Source: Sporosarcina sp. ACRSL
Lineage (GTDB): Bacteria; Bacillota; Bacilli; Bacillales_A; Planococcaceae
Assembly (NCBI RefSeq): GCF_022346605.1
Contig: NZ_JAKRNT010000019.1
Span: forward strand, 1-47,027
DNA: 47,027 nucleotides
Reading direction: 5' to 3'
A model generated the notes under the pieces. It was not told where the DNA came from, made no database searches, and was given only the letters and a program-made list of their open reading frames with translations. The translations under genes and the position numbers were made by a program. Of this stretch, positions 6,788 through 15,496 are shown in pieces; position 1 is the stretch's first letter, and the number at the start of each line of letters is the position of its first letter.

Positions 6788-9763
6788 GCAAAACTCACCT
6801 GCTTCGCTTGTATTTTTTCACTCGGTTTCATAGTTTTTAATAGCACCGCTAGTTTAGCAGCTCGTTTTTTCGTTTTAGGACTAGATTTCTCTATCGGCGA
6901 ATGAATACCGAGCAAATTCTTCACCACATCAGGAAGTAAGTTCGCTAATTCCGACACTTTAGCTTTTACATCCTTAAATTTACCGCTGATTCCATCAATA
7001 AGACCTTGCACGACGTCCTTACCGATTTGCAGAAGGTTAATACCTTTAAGGAATGCCTCCGCCGTTTTCCATCCGGTTTCGATCTTTTCCTTAACTTCAA
7101 CCATTTTCTCTAGTACACCATCGCGGATTTCTTCGAATTTCTTTTTGACTCCGATTACCATTTCACCAATCTTTAATCCGGTCGCCTTCACGATTTCACG
7201 CCACTTAGCCGCTACGCCGTTCTTGAAGACTTCCCACTTCGAAAGCACTTCGCCGGTTTCCCAGTTTACGTTGTCGATGTGTTCCCCAGCCTGTGCTTTC
7301 GCTCGCTCAACGACTTCTTGGTGCATTAATTCCGCTTGCTTTACAGAACCGTCCCTCGCGCGTGTAGCTTCCGCAATCATCTGCGCTGCTTGTTCTTCAG
7401 TAATAGCTCCTGTCTCGTCACGCATACGAATGATTTCCGCTATAGTCTGGTCGTATTGAGCTTCTGCCTCCGTAACGGCTTTCTCCCGCTGTACTGCCGA
7501 GTTCTTAGCAACTTCCGCAGCTTGCTTCGCCGATAGATCGCCAGCCGTTTCTTTCAAGCGCTCCATGATGATTTTCTGCTCGACTTCGCTCTGAGACAGA
7601 TATTTAACGGCGTTCTCGTTCATCGACTTTTGAATACTATTAATCTCGTCTTGCTCGGACTGCGTAAGCCTACGGTTAGCTTCCGCTGCCGCGTTCATGA
7701 TTTCCGCAATGCGAGTCTCTTTCGCTTCCTGTGCCATAACTTGCAAGTCGTGTGAGTTTTGCTGTTTCTGCAATATCGCCGCTTCTTGCTCGTCAGTAAG
7801 GACGGAAGAATTAGCGAAGAAGGATGCCATAGAAGCCTCTTGCGCTGCGTGTCTTTCATTCATCGCGCTAAGAATCTGCTTATTCATTTCCGAGTACTTC
7901 CCGATTAAGTCCGTAGCCATTTCGCCCGTTATTCTACTCGAGTTAATGGACATATCCGCAATCGCCTGCGAAGCACCGTCCGACAACTCGAAGAATCCTC
8001 CGAGCGCTTCTTTCGTAGCGTCCGAAACACCTTTACCGAATCGATCGACTTCCGGTATCGCATCCTGTTTCAAGTGCCTTACGAGCGCGATTACTCCGAC
8101 CGTTATTCCCGCTATCGCCGCGATTGTTAGACCGATCGGCCCCGATAAGAATGTGAGCGCCGCTGATAGTGGCCCAATACCCGTCGCTAAGCCGGCAATA
8201 GCCAACTTCGCCGCACCGAATACCGTCACTACCGAGGTGATTCCTGCGATGATAGAAGGAATGGCTCCGACCAACATGAGCAACGGTCCACCGATAAGCA
8301 ACAAGGCACCCGCAATCGCCGTTCCTTTTACGACTAAATCTTGAAACGCAGGACTCGCGTTGTTAAATTTATCGACTAGCTCACCGATTTTCTTAGCAAA
8401 ACTCGTCACGTACGGAACTAGCACGTCACCAATTAAGATTGCTGCCGACTCAAACGCGCCCATCATTTCTTCCCACGCTCCACCGATACCGCCCATCATC
8501 TTATCTGCCGCTTCTTGCGACGCACCCGCACTATTTTCGAGTGCTTTCGTGTTCGCGTTAATCGCGTCAGGACCGGCTTTCATAAGAGCTAGGAATCCGG
8601 AAACCGCCTCTGTACCGACTAGCTTACCGAGTGTTGCGACTTTATCTGCTTCGCTCATATGCTCAGTTGCGGATGTCATGTCGCGAATCATTTCCGCTAA
8701 ACCTTTCGCGTTTCCTTCGCCGTCTTGGAACGAGAATCCGAGTTCTTTCATTATTTTTGCTTGCGCTTTTGCCGGGTTATTTAGTGCTAAGAGTGACGCC
8801 CGAAGGCTTGTGCCAGCGGAACTCCCGTCAATTCCTGCATCAATAACGAGGCCGGCCGCAGCAGCCAATTCTTCCAACGAAATTCCGAGCGCACTGGCTG
8901 GGGCGCCGGCGTACTTCAAAACATAACCGAGGTCGGTAATACCTGCCGCAGATACGTTCGCAGAAGTCGCAAGGATATCCGCGACCCGTCCGGCTTCTCC
9001 TGCTTCTAACGCCCAAATATTAAGCGCAGATGAAACGGTGTCTGCCGTTAATGCCAAAGACTCCCCCGATGCTTCGGAAGCTGCGATTACCCCTGGCATT
9101 GCTGCAATTATTTGTGTAGCTGAGAAACCTTTCGCGGCCATTTCTGTCATCACTGTGTTTTTGTAACGGCTCTTTATCCGCTACTTCTTACGGTTTCCCG
9201 CAAGGTCAGACTATATCATCACCTTCGCCAATTGACGTTAAGGTGTCGCGCGCTCGTGCCTCTTTACTGCCGTCGTCTTTACGTTACGGCTCCGTGAGGT
9301 AGTCGTTGCACCTTCCCGCCGTTTCCGTACGGGCTTGGCTCATGATTAGCGTAGCTTGCGCCTTAGCCTTCCATGAATTCACGCGATTGTCATTTGCATA
9401 TTTCTACGCAACGGGCCATGTATGTTTAGCCTCAGAAACTTCCCCTGCGCTCTTACTTGTATCTGCTCCGAGTTTGATCGCTGCCGCTTTCATTAAGTCG
9501 AATTCCTCGGCTGTTGCGCCCGCAATTGCGCCTGCCTTCCGCATCGAAGTATCGAAACTGGCCGCAGATTTGACTGTTAAACCTAGCGCGCCGCCTATAG
9601 CGAGGCCCGTGGCAGTAAGTGCCTGCCCAACTTTTGTAAATGATTGGAACGTTTCTTTGTTTTGCTGCTGGAATCTATCTAGTTCGGAAGTCGCTTGACG
9701 CATGGATCTACTAAAAGCTGAAATATCCGCACCCACGCGGATTAAGATATCGCCGTTATTCAC
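6784..9763 (-). CDS. Tail tape measure protein (TP901 type), gene split by a group I intron
   Basis: Two coding segments, 9763-9428 (112 codons) and 9150-6784 (788 codons plus stop), join to a continuous 900-residue protein when the 277-nt intron is removed; the joint reads GEVSEA-MTEMAAKGF, as expected for this family. Unspliced readthrough stops 8 codons into the intron. The N-terminus (RVGADISAFSRSMRQAT) and the Ala/Gly-rich helices are typical of TP901 tape measures. Hydrophobic glycine-rich segments lie at about spliced residues 385-475, and an LGIHSP motif near residue 855. It starts at GTG, overlapping the upstream gene. It sets tail length and aids DNA entry in siphophages; no tail tube gene is seen here. 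Confidence 0.85.
9151..9427 (-). ncRNA. Group I self-splicing intron (ORF-less, 277 nt)
   Basis: Read on the minus strand, the conserved elements are present in order: Q AATCATGAGCCAAGCCC (9347-9331), R GAAGGTGCAACGACTACC (9315-9298) and S GGTGATGATATAGTCTGACC (9223-9204). GACTA in R pairs with TAGTC in S (P7). The 5' exon end GGCU pairs with GGCC, 11-14 nt into the intron, with a U-G pair at the splice site (P1). CAU just before that guide pairs with the 3' exon AUG (P10). P9 is a 7-bp stem with a GAAA loop (9204-9187). The last intron base is G. There is no endonuclease ORF. It resembles phage group IA introns. Confidence 0.93.
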
Positions 9764-10112
9764 TCGGATCGCCTACTTTAATTCCGACCGCTAACGTATA
9801 TCGGAACGCTTTTTCTCCGGACTGGCTACCGTACTGCGTCGCTTTTGTGTGGTTTCCTTTGCGAATTTCACGCATTGAACGAATAACATCGTAGAATGCT
9901 TCGCGTAGTAATGAGAAGTGTCGACGATCTTCGGGCGTCAGCTTTAATTTTTCCAATTGCGCGAGGCCTTCCATGAACCTTGACTCGGCAACTCTTGCGC
10001 CCTCGTAAACTTTCGAGAGGTCTTCTACTTGTTGCATCTGTTTCCCCGTCCCGTAGTAGTATTCGATTACGAGGCGCTGAATATCTTCCTTTGTGTTCAT
10101 TTCCTTCTCCAT
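9756..10112 (-). CDS. Hypothetical protein upstream of the tape measure
   Basis: The likely start is ATG 10112, 7 nt after AAGGAGG (an ATG 6 nt earlier is too close), giving 118 residues. It is helical and charged, with a Gln/Glu-rich first half and a C-terminal segment ending in VGIKVGDPSE. Its stop overlaps the GTG start of the tape measure, so the two are translationally coupled. The usual occupant of this slot in siphophages is a tail assembly chaperone, but no clear match is seen. Confidence 0.6.
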   Translation of the reverse strand: MEKEMNTKEDIQRLVIEYYYGTGKQMQQVEDLSKVYEGARVAESRFMEGLAQLEKLKLTPEDRRHFSLLREAFYDVIRSMREIRKGNHTKATQYGSQSGEKAFRYTLAVGIKVGDPSE

Positions 10113-10138
10113 TTCCATTCCTCCTTATTTTCCGCACG

Positions 10139-10163
10139 CAAAAAAAGCCCCCATTCGGGAGCC
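10139..10163 (-). terminator. Hairpin terminator between two element genes
   Basis: On the minus strand: GGCTCCC, GAAT loop, GGGGGCT, then seven T. It lies after the 191-residue gene. Confidence 0.7.
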
Positions 10164-10187
10164 TTCATCGCGTCGCTATGCTTTTAG

Positions 10188-10757
10188 TTATTCCGCTTCT
10201 CTTTCAGCTTTCAGCGTGTCGTATTCTTCTCCGATCACTGTCGGCAACGCTTCGGCTTCTGCCAACGCGTCGTCATACGGCTTCGCAACGTTCTTAATCT
10301 CGTTGATTACCGCTTTTAGTGAAGCCTTCGACGCAGCCTTGTCGATTAGTAGTCCGTTAATTGCTATCAATTGCGGACGAAATGCTCTTTTCTGCCCGTC
10401 TGAAAAGTATCTCAACGTGTCTTCAAGTTTTTTGAGTACAGCGTTTTGCTCCGTAGCATCATTTGCCGCGATTAAATCAACGATTACGTCGTGTGCGTTG
10501 TTTTTAGCTGTAGAACGATCCCACGGCTCGTAAGATACCGGATTCAAAGCCGCTTGTTTGCGCGCTCCTGCAATCGTTTCCTCGCGGAAAGCTGCGTACT
10601 TGCTTCTGACTTCACTGGCGCGATCGTTGAGGACTGCCCACGCTCTATCGACCGCTTCCGCTATTTCTTCTTCCGATCCTTGCGCGAAACGAACCGCTGT
10701 CTTGAATCGTTGAATATCGCCTTCTATTTCAGTTTGGTATGTTTGTAAGTTTGTCAT
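10188..10757 (-). CDS. Hypothetical helical element protein
   Basis: 189 residues from ATG 10757 (AAAAGGGG at better spacing than the ATG 6 nt earlier). Almost entirely predicted helix, Ala/Glu/Lys-rich and with no Cys; ends in an acidic tail. It sits in the leftward block before the tape measure, where a structural or scaffold-like role is possible, but no family is recognised. Confidence 0.6.
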   Translation of the reverse strand: MTNLQTYQTEIEGDIQRFKTAVRFAQGSEEEIAEAVDRAWAVLNDRASEVRSKYAAFREETIAGARKQAALNPVSYEPWDRSTAKNNAHDVIVDLIAANDATEQNAVLKKLEDTLRYFSDGQKRAFRPQLIAINGLLIDKAASKASLKAVINEIKNVAKPYDDALAEAEALPTVIGEEYDTLKAEREAE

Positions 10758-10769
10758 TTCCATTCCCCT

Positions 10770-10836
10770 TTTCTAATTGTTTTTTATTCTAATATCATTT
10801 TCTAATTGTTTTTTATTCTAATATCATTTTCTAACA
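10770..10836. repeat. 29-bp tandem duplication in an intergenic gap
   Basis: Two perfect copies (10770-10798 and 10799-10827) of a 29-bp AT-rich unit beginning TTTTCTAATTG, plus the first 8 bases of a third. It fills the gap between the 255-residue and 191-residue genes. Each copy carries the minus-strand motif TATTAGAAT. Confidence 0.85.
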
Positions 10837-10845
10837 GCTTTAATA

Positions 10846-11613
10846 TCACAATTTCCGTCGCATGATTTGCGTAGTCCTAATGAAATCCGCCCGAACATCG
10901 CCTCTTTGTTGAGTCAGCGCTGCATACAAATCCGCCCGCTTCTTTAATTCCGCTTGTTCCGGTGTCATAGATTTCTGTTTGAGGCTATCGTATATTTTAG
11001 TGAGTTCTCCCGCTTGCTTAATCCGTTTGATCCTATCATCGCTGTTTGACATTCTCGATTGTAAATCGGTCTTGATTTGATAGAAATGTGATTGTAATTC
11101 CCTTAGTACACTAGGATCTGAATATTCAATACGTTCTTTTAAAACTTCAATAGCGCCCTCGAACGTAGGAGCCAGCATTGTATCCGACATAATCAATCGT
11201 GCCTGTGTTCTCACTTCATCACCGGAAAGTTTAGTCTCGGGGACGGAGTGCCTGAACTTCTCATGAGCTGAATCACTTAGAAGCCGTAACTCGCGTTCGT
11301 ATTGTTCTTGTACGGCTTGCGCGATCCCTTCACTCTCTTCTATTGCTGCCCTCTTGTCTTCTCTTTTAGCGAAATCCGTTAGCCTCGGGTCGTCATTTAT
11401 CTTTTTCAACTTCTCTTGTAGTTGTTCCGTTAAAACTTTCATGGTGTTTTTATGTGTTTCTAGCGGTGCAACATACGTAATTTGACCTTTACCCTGTGAC
11501 TCAATTAATCGCGCATCTTCTTCACGCAATTGATATATATTTCCTTCGTACTTATGACCTCCGCCGATATCTGTTCCCTCTGTGATTAGTACGTCAACGT
11601 ATTTTTCTGTCAT
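10846..11613 (-). CDS. Hypothetical coiled-coil element protein
   Basis: A 255-residue protein; ATG preceded by GGGAGATATGAAAA. The N-terminal 50 residues look beta-like (YVDVLITEGTDIGGGHKYEG). The rest is long charged helices with probable coiled coil at about 60-110 and 170-225. First of the larger genes in the block leading to the tape measure. No family is recognised. Confidence 0.6.
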   Translation of the reverse strand: MTEKYVDVLITEGTDIGGGHKYEGNIYQLREEDARLIESQGKGQITYVAPLETHKNTMKVLTEQLQEKLKKINDDPRLTDFAKREDKRAAIEESEGIAQAVQEQYERELRLLSDSAHEKFRHSVPETKLSGDEVRTQARLIMSDTMLAPTFEGAIEVLKERIEYSDPSVLRELQSHFYQIKTDLQSRMSNSDDRIKRIKQAGELTKIYDSLKQKSMTPEQAELKKRADLYAALTQQRGDVRADFIRTTQIMRRKL

Positions 11614-11616
11614 TTT

Positions 11617-11787
11617 TCATATCTCCCTTTTTTGTAGTTTCATATTTTGAGCCAGTTCGTAGATGCGCCGCTCCCCGACGTTTCTGCCGACTGTGAATTC
11701 GTATTCCTCTCCGTCGCGCCACACGATAACCCTCGTAATTCCATGTGGACCGTATCTGCGTTGGATTTGAATGTCGCGTTGCTTCAA
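11617..11787 (-). CDS. Small basic protein (TTG start)
   Basis: 56 residues beginning MKQRDIQIQRRYG, with a beta-like core (ITRVIVWRDGEEYEF). The TTG start overlaps the TGA of the preceding small gene, so coupling is likely. Four bases separate its stop from the ATG of the next gene. No family is recognised. Confidence 0.5.
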   Translation of the reverse strand: MKQRDIQIQRRYGPHGITRVIVWRDGEEYEFTVGRNVGERRIYELAQNMKLQKREI

Positions 11788-11945
11788 ACCGCTGCCGCCT
11801 TGCCGGTTTTATCCGAAACATAGCGCTCCAAACCGTATGCCTCTATTAGATCAGGCTTCATTTTGCGCAAGTCGTATACAGTCGTATGACTACATTTACT
11901 GCCGGCGACAGCCGGAATAGTCGTTATACCTTCATGTACCTTCAA
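11784..11945 (-). CDS. Small hypothetical protein (TTG start)
   Basis: 53 residues. TTG 11945 is 7 nt after GGGGAGGG. It contains SKCSHTTVYDLRKMKPDLI, which looks like a short HTH or regulator-like segment. Overlaps the next gene by 4 nt. No family is recognised. Confidence 0.5.
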   Translation of the reverse strand: MKVHEGITTIPAVAGSKCSHTTVYDLRKMKPDLIEAYGLERYVSDKTGKAAAV

Positions 11946-11979
11946 CGCAATACCCTCCCCTTTACTCGCCTACTGTTCG

Positions 11980-12144
11980 TTAATCCGCTTTTTTCATCGC
12001 CGCAAGCTGCCTTAACATCTTTTCAGCGAATATATCGCGCTTATCTTTCTGCTCCCTATCCGATTGCTTATTCTTTGATTCTCTATTTTTGAGGTTTTGC
12101 GGCTTATTCTGTTCGCGCACCTGCTTCGATGTCTTCCGTGCCAT
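11980..12144 (-). CDS. Small highly basic protein
   Basis: 54 residues, very rich in Lys/Arg/Gln/Asn, ATG preceded by GGAGCGCGGTAATT. A nucleic-acid-binding peptide is possible, but nothing specific is recognised. Confidence 0.45.
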   Translation of the reverse strand: MARKTSKQVREQNKPQNLKNRESKNKQSDREQKDKRDIFAEKMLRQLAAMKKAD

Positions 12145-12165
12145 AATTACCGCGCTCCTTCCGCT

Positions 12166-12339
12166 TTATTTTCGAAAACTGTCTCGAACGGCCTGCTTCA
12201 AGTCCGACCATGAGTAATGTAGTCGCCGTTTGGAGTAATACAACGAACCTTCGATTACCTCCCTGCACTTGTCGAATTCTTCCTCGGTCATTTCGAAGTG
12301 TTCAAGTGCATCGAGGCGTGCGCGTTCGTCGATTGTCAT
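12166..12339 (-). CDS. Small hypothetical protein, coupled to the HNH gene
   Basis: 57 residues beginning MTIDERARLDALEHF. Its ATG overlaps the HNH gene's TGA (ATGA). The first half is acidic and helical, the second basic with several Tyr. No family is recognised. Confidence 0.5.
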   Translation of the reverse strand: MTIDERARLDALEHFEMTEEEFDKCREVIEGSLYYSKRRLHYSWSDLKQAVRDSFRK

Positions 12340-12935
12340 GAAACCCCCTCCAATTCCGATTGCTTGTCCAATTGCTCGAACAATCTACCCGTAGTCCATT
12401 TCGCGTGTTCCATCAGAAGTGATTGCCGCAACTCTATAACGGGTGTTCCCGACATTAGTGCGAGAAATTGTTCAACTACTACGAAGTTTTCACCGGGAAA
12501 GATGCCTGTTTCCTTTTGATCGATATAGAACGTTGCAAGCGGTTTGTCGTTCTTTGAGGCATTGCAACTGTTACACGCCAGGACTAAATTCGAAATATGC
12601 GAAGTTCCCCCGCGACTAATCGGAATCACATGGTCGATTGCGTGTCGTCTTTCTTCGCCTTCCTCCGACTTTCCGCAATATATACATAGACCATCAAAGG
12701 CTTCGTATAAGGTGTTGATTTGTTCAATCGTGACCTCTACCTCCGCACCGTGACGCGCTGCCCTCTGTTTCATACTCGCAAGTGCTGTACTGGCGCGATC
12801 GTTTAATCCTGCTTTGCAGACCCGACACCTCGACGTTTTCCCTCCGATTACTCGCTTATCGTTCTCGAATAAATCCAAAACCTTGACCTTACCGCAAAGT
12901 CGACACTGGCGCGTTTCTTCATTCCGTGTTGTCAT
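12336..12935 (-). CDS. HNH endonuclease with zinc ribbon
   Basis: A 199-residue protein. An N-terminal Cys4 zinc ribbon (CRLCGK, then CRVCKA) is followed by the HNH core: CIYCGKSE, then HAIDHVIPISRGG, then NLVLACNSCNASK. DH with the downstream Asn and Cys pairs forms the metal-binding beta-beta-alpha motif. Free-standing HNH proteins like this occur in phages as homing or packaging-associated nucleases. With an ORF-less group I intron 2.6 kb away, action in trans is conceivable but unproven. Overlaps small genes on both sides. Confidence 0.88.
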   Translation of the reverse strand: MTTRNEETRQCRLCGKVKVLDLFENDKRVIGGKTSRCRVCKAGLNDRASTALASMKQRAARHGAEVEVTIEQINTLYEAFDGLCIYCGKSEEGEERRHAIDHVIPISRGGTSHISNLVLACNSCNASKNDKPLATFYIDQKETGIFPGENFVVVEQFLALMSGTPVIELRQSLLMEHAKWTTGRLFEQLDKQSELEGVS

Positions 12936-13036
12936 TTGCGGTCACCTACCAAACTATCTAGCTTACCCTCAACGCGTTTAATCACCTTTAGTAACTCTAG
13001 TAGCGATGGTAACATCGTTTTCATATTCGTTTTCAT
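12932..13036 (-). CDS. Very small leader-like protein before the HNH gene
   Basis: 34 residues beginning MKTNMKTMLPSLLELLK, amphipathic. ATG lies 9 nt after AAGGAGA. Its TGA overlaps the HNH ATG, implying translational coupling. Confidence 0.45.
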   Translation of the reverse strand: MKTNMKTMLPSLLELLKVIKRVEGKLDSLVGDRK

Positions 13037-13177
13037 ATTCGTCTATCTCCTTTTCGTCTACCTGTTTTATTGTGGTGAATACAACTGATTTACGTTCGTT
13101 TCCGTGTGATTACAGCACCTTTAAATTGTTTCGAGTGTATTCGTTCATCCCTGCGTTAAAACGTCTTAGAACGCCGT

Positions 13178-13399
13178 CTAGTCCTCTAAATTTGTCATGA
13201 ACATTCGCTCGGCAACGCGTCGTTGCGAAATCGGCACTTTATACTGAATGCCGATAAATCTACCGTTCTTGTAGTAGTCAGCCATAATCGTCCAACCTTT
13301 CGGCTCTTTGTAGCGCCGGATACGTCTAATTAGTTCGCGATCCTCCGTGTAACCGCCTATAAAACCCGTTTCCATACGCCAAAGTTTGTTATTTCCCAT
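13178..13399 (-). CDS. Small hypothetical protein
   Basis: 73 residues, Tyr/Arg-rich with an alternating pattern suggesting a small alpha/beta fold (WTIMADYYKNGRFIGIQYKV). Overlaps the upstream gene by 11 nt. No family is recognised. Confidence 0.5.
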   Translation of the reverse strand: MGNNKLWRMETGFIGGYTEDRELIRRIRRYKEPKGWTIMADYYKNGRFIGIQYKVPISQRRVAERMFMTNLED

Positions 13400-13712
13400 C
13401 CGAAACGCGGATAATTAAATTGTTGTTCTGCGCTTCGCGTCGGAGGTTTTTCGCAAGTGTGCCAGTCTGTTCGTCCAGTTCCGTTATTTCACGTTTGAAA
13501 CGACGGTGATTCGAGTTGATGACTATTTCGCAGTTGGTGACGTGCTTTATTTCGTCGCGCAACGTGATGTATAGCGGAAATATAGCGTTCCCTCCGCCAA
13601 AATACCGGTCTATATCGGTTGTTTCTCCCGCAGCGGTTAGTGCGCCGGTCACGTTGAAGCCTTTGCCGCCATCGTCTTCCTCAATGTTTAAAGTTAAATC
13701 GATTTTTTCCAT
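13389..13712 (-). CDS. Hypothetical element protein
   Basis: 107 residues; ATG after AAGGGG. The N-terminus is acidic and beta-like (LTLNIEEDDGGKGFNVTG); the C-terminal half is basic and helical. No family is recognised. Confidence 0.5.
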   Translation of the reverse strand: MEKIDLTLNIEEDDGGKGFNVTGALTAAGETTDIDRYFGGGNAIFPLYITLRDEIKHVTNCEIVINSNHRRFKREITELDEQTGTLAKNLRREAQNNNLIIRVSDGK

Positions 13713-13725
13713 AAGCTCATTCCCC

Positions 13726-14025
13726 TTATCCCTTAATTTCTTTCGTATCCATAAGCAAATCCCCTAAAGTATCTCTCGCTCTACGAGCATCCGCGTAAGT
13801 CGTTTCAGTTGGCGATATGCTGTGAGCGATCGCTACTTTTACGAGCGACTTTGCAGCGTCAACTACCCGCGAACTTTCTAACTGCTCCAATTCGTGTAAG
13901 TCCGCATGTAAAGCTGTAGTGACTCTATGCGGGACTCCGTAACAATCTAGCGTGGATACTGCCGCTAATACCGTGTGTTCAGTGACTTTGCGTGTGATTG
14001 AACGCTTTAGTTCATGTACCGTCAT
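13726..14025 (-). CDS. Hypothetical helical protein
   Basis: 99 residues from ATG 14025, 7 nt after AAAGGGGAG; an upstream in-frame ATG lacks a ribosome site. Contains two His-rich helical segments. Overlaps the end of the XRE-type regulator by 14 nt, so the two are probably co-expressed. Confidence 0.5.
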   Translation of the reverse strand: MTVHELKRSITRKVTEHTVLAAVSTLDCYGVPHRVTTALHADLHELEQLESSRVVDAAKSLVKVAIAHSISPTETTYADARRARDTLGDLLMDTKEIKG

Positions 14026-14320
14026 CGTAAAACTCCCCTTTAGATTCAATTTGATCGTCCGCTTGACTCTCTGAAATTGACGTGGTATGATTAAATTGGG
14101 AAAACACGCGCTCGATTTCCTTTAAACGTTCAAAAAAAGAAGCAAACTCTCCTTGAACATCGACAATTTGAGCAAGCCTAGTACGTGTATTGTATGAGAT
14201 TTCTCTACGTCCCGCTTCGATGTGTGCAACTGTGGACTGCGATAAGCCAAGCGCGTCTGCAAATTCTTTTTGTGTCATCCTTTTCTGCAAACGCATGTCT
14301 TTAAAAATGTTATTCTCCAT
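14012..14320 (-). CDS. XRE-family HTH regulator
   Basis: 102 residues. A canonical five-helix Cro/C1 domain at residues 5-60, with recognition region MTQKEFADALGLSQSTVAHI. The C-terminal 40 residues are acidic and helical, possibly for dimerisation. Encoded with the leftward genes, so it may set expression within the block. Target sites were not identified. Confidence 0.85.
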   Translation of the reverse strand: MENNIFKDMRLQKRMTQKEFADALGLSQSTVAHIEAGRREISYNTRTRLAQIVDVQGEFASFFERLKEIERVFSQFNHTTSISESQADDQIESKGEFYDDGT

Positions 14321-14441
14321 TGCTAACCCTCCTTTTTATGCGTAAGTCCTTAAAAAATAATGGGCACATCTGCCCTCTTACTATATAAGGGAATTTTCCC
14401 ACGCTTATTTTCTTGTTTTCGCGAAAGTTTATTCAATTTAA

Positions 14442-15224
14442 TCAATTTATTTTCACCCACCCTTCACGTTCCACATCATCATACGCTGCAACTGCTTCCG
14501 CCCGCGTTTTATACGTTGTAACCACCCCGCCCGACGTACCTTTATCGTTCACTTTGCGGACGACTACGCGACGTTGTGGACGCTTCTTATCCACTTGTTT
14601 TTCGATTTTATCCGCTTCATACGCACTCTCATACATACGCGCTTCATCGTTCACTGACTCGGTTAATTTCGGCAAATAGTAGTAAACCGGCAAGTACGAT
14701 CCCGTCGCCTCGTAACGCTTGTGTGCGTCTTTGTGCGCCACTCGGCAACCATCGCAACAATAGCGGGCACCCTTGCGTTTGGCCGGGAATAGTTTAAAGT
14801 TGTCTTTGACAGTCGGAAATACGTTCAGACAATACATATGCTTGCATTTGCGCCACTTCTTACGCTCGGCGCGATAGTCCGCCCACGTTCGTTCCTCCGC
14901 CTCTATGCCCTCTTTATAATCGCTATACAACGATGTGATCGGATAGTCAGCGCGTTCTACGTAGCCTTTGCAATTGACCGGCGGATTAGCACGAATAGCG
15001 ATTTGCTCGGCGCGTTCTACCGCTGTTATCATATCGCGCGCTGCGCCTTCTAGTGTCGTTCTTGGTGCGCGTTTGAGTGTAACGTCGTCTACGTTGGCAT
15101 ACGATTCTAGGACGCTGTAATTGCGTTGTTGAAAGCCTTCACCGTACTGTACTGCGTGAAATGCCTTTAGGCGCGGATACGTTGAGTAGTCGATTGATTG
15201 TGTACTATTTTTTGTCGTTGTCAT
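14442..15224 (-). CDS. Zinc-finger element protein of unknown function
   Basis: 260 residues from ATG 15224 (AAAGGGGAATTAAT upstream); a 47-codon upstream extension lacks a ribosome site. A Cys/His cluster at about residues 130-175 (CKHMYCLNV, then YCCDGCRVAHKDAH) resembles treble-clef or MYND-like zinc ribbons. The C-terminal third has a basic tract (KKRPQRRVVVRK) and a domain with TYKTRAEAVAAYDDVEREGW. DNA binding is likely, but the function is unknown. Confidence 0.6.
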   Translation of the reverse strand: MTTTKNSTQSIDYSTYPRLKAFHAVQYGEGFQQRNYSVLESYANVDDVTLKRAPRTTLEGAARDMITAVERAEQIAIRANPPVNCKGYVERADYPITSLYSDYKEGIEAEERTWADYRAERKKWRKCKHMYCLNVFPTVKDNFKLFPAKRKGARYCCDGCRVAHKDAHKRYEATGSYLPVYYYLPKLTESVNDEARMYESAYEADKIEKQVDKKRPQRRVVVRKVNDKGTSGGVVTTYKTRAEAVAAYDDVEREGWVKIN

Positions 15225-15496
15225 ATTAATTCCCCTTTTCAATTTGGCTGTTTTTACGGTCGGATAAAAAATTGTCCGACGGCTTGTCTGTCTTTGGTTG
15301 TTTTCAAATACTTGGCGCAATAATCTATATACGTAGATAGTGAATATGCGCAAGCATATGAACAACGGTTTTTAATCTTTGCGACTATGTTTTGTAAGTC
15401 TTAATAAAGTAATTCTTAATAGAGTAGGTCTTAGTAACGTAAACAAAAACAACCTTACTGTCGGATATTTTTTTATACTACCGGACAGTATTAAAT

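Noticed and set aside
9151..9427. Tape measure gene read as a frameshifted or stop-interrupted pseudogene.
   Set aside because: The interruption is exactly bounded by joinable in-frame exons and contains all core group I intron elements, so an intron explains it better.
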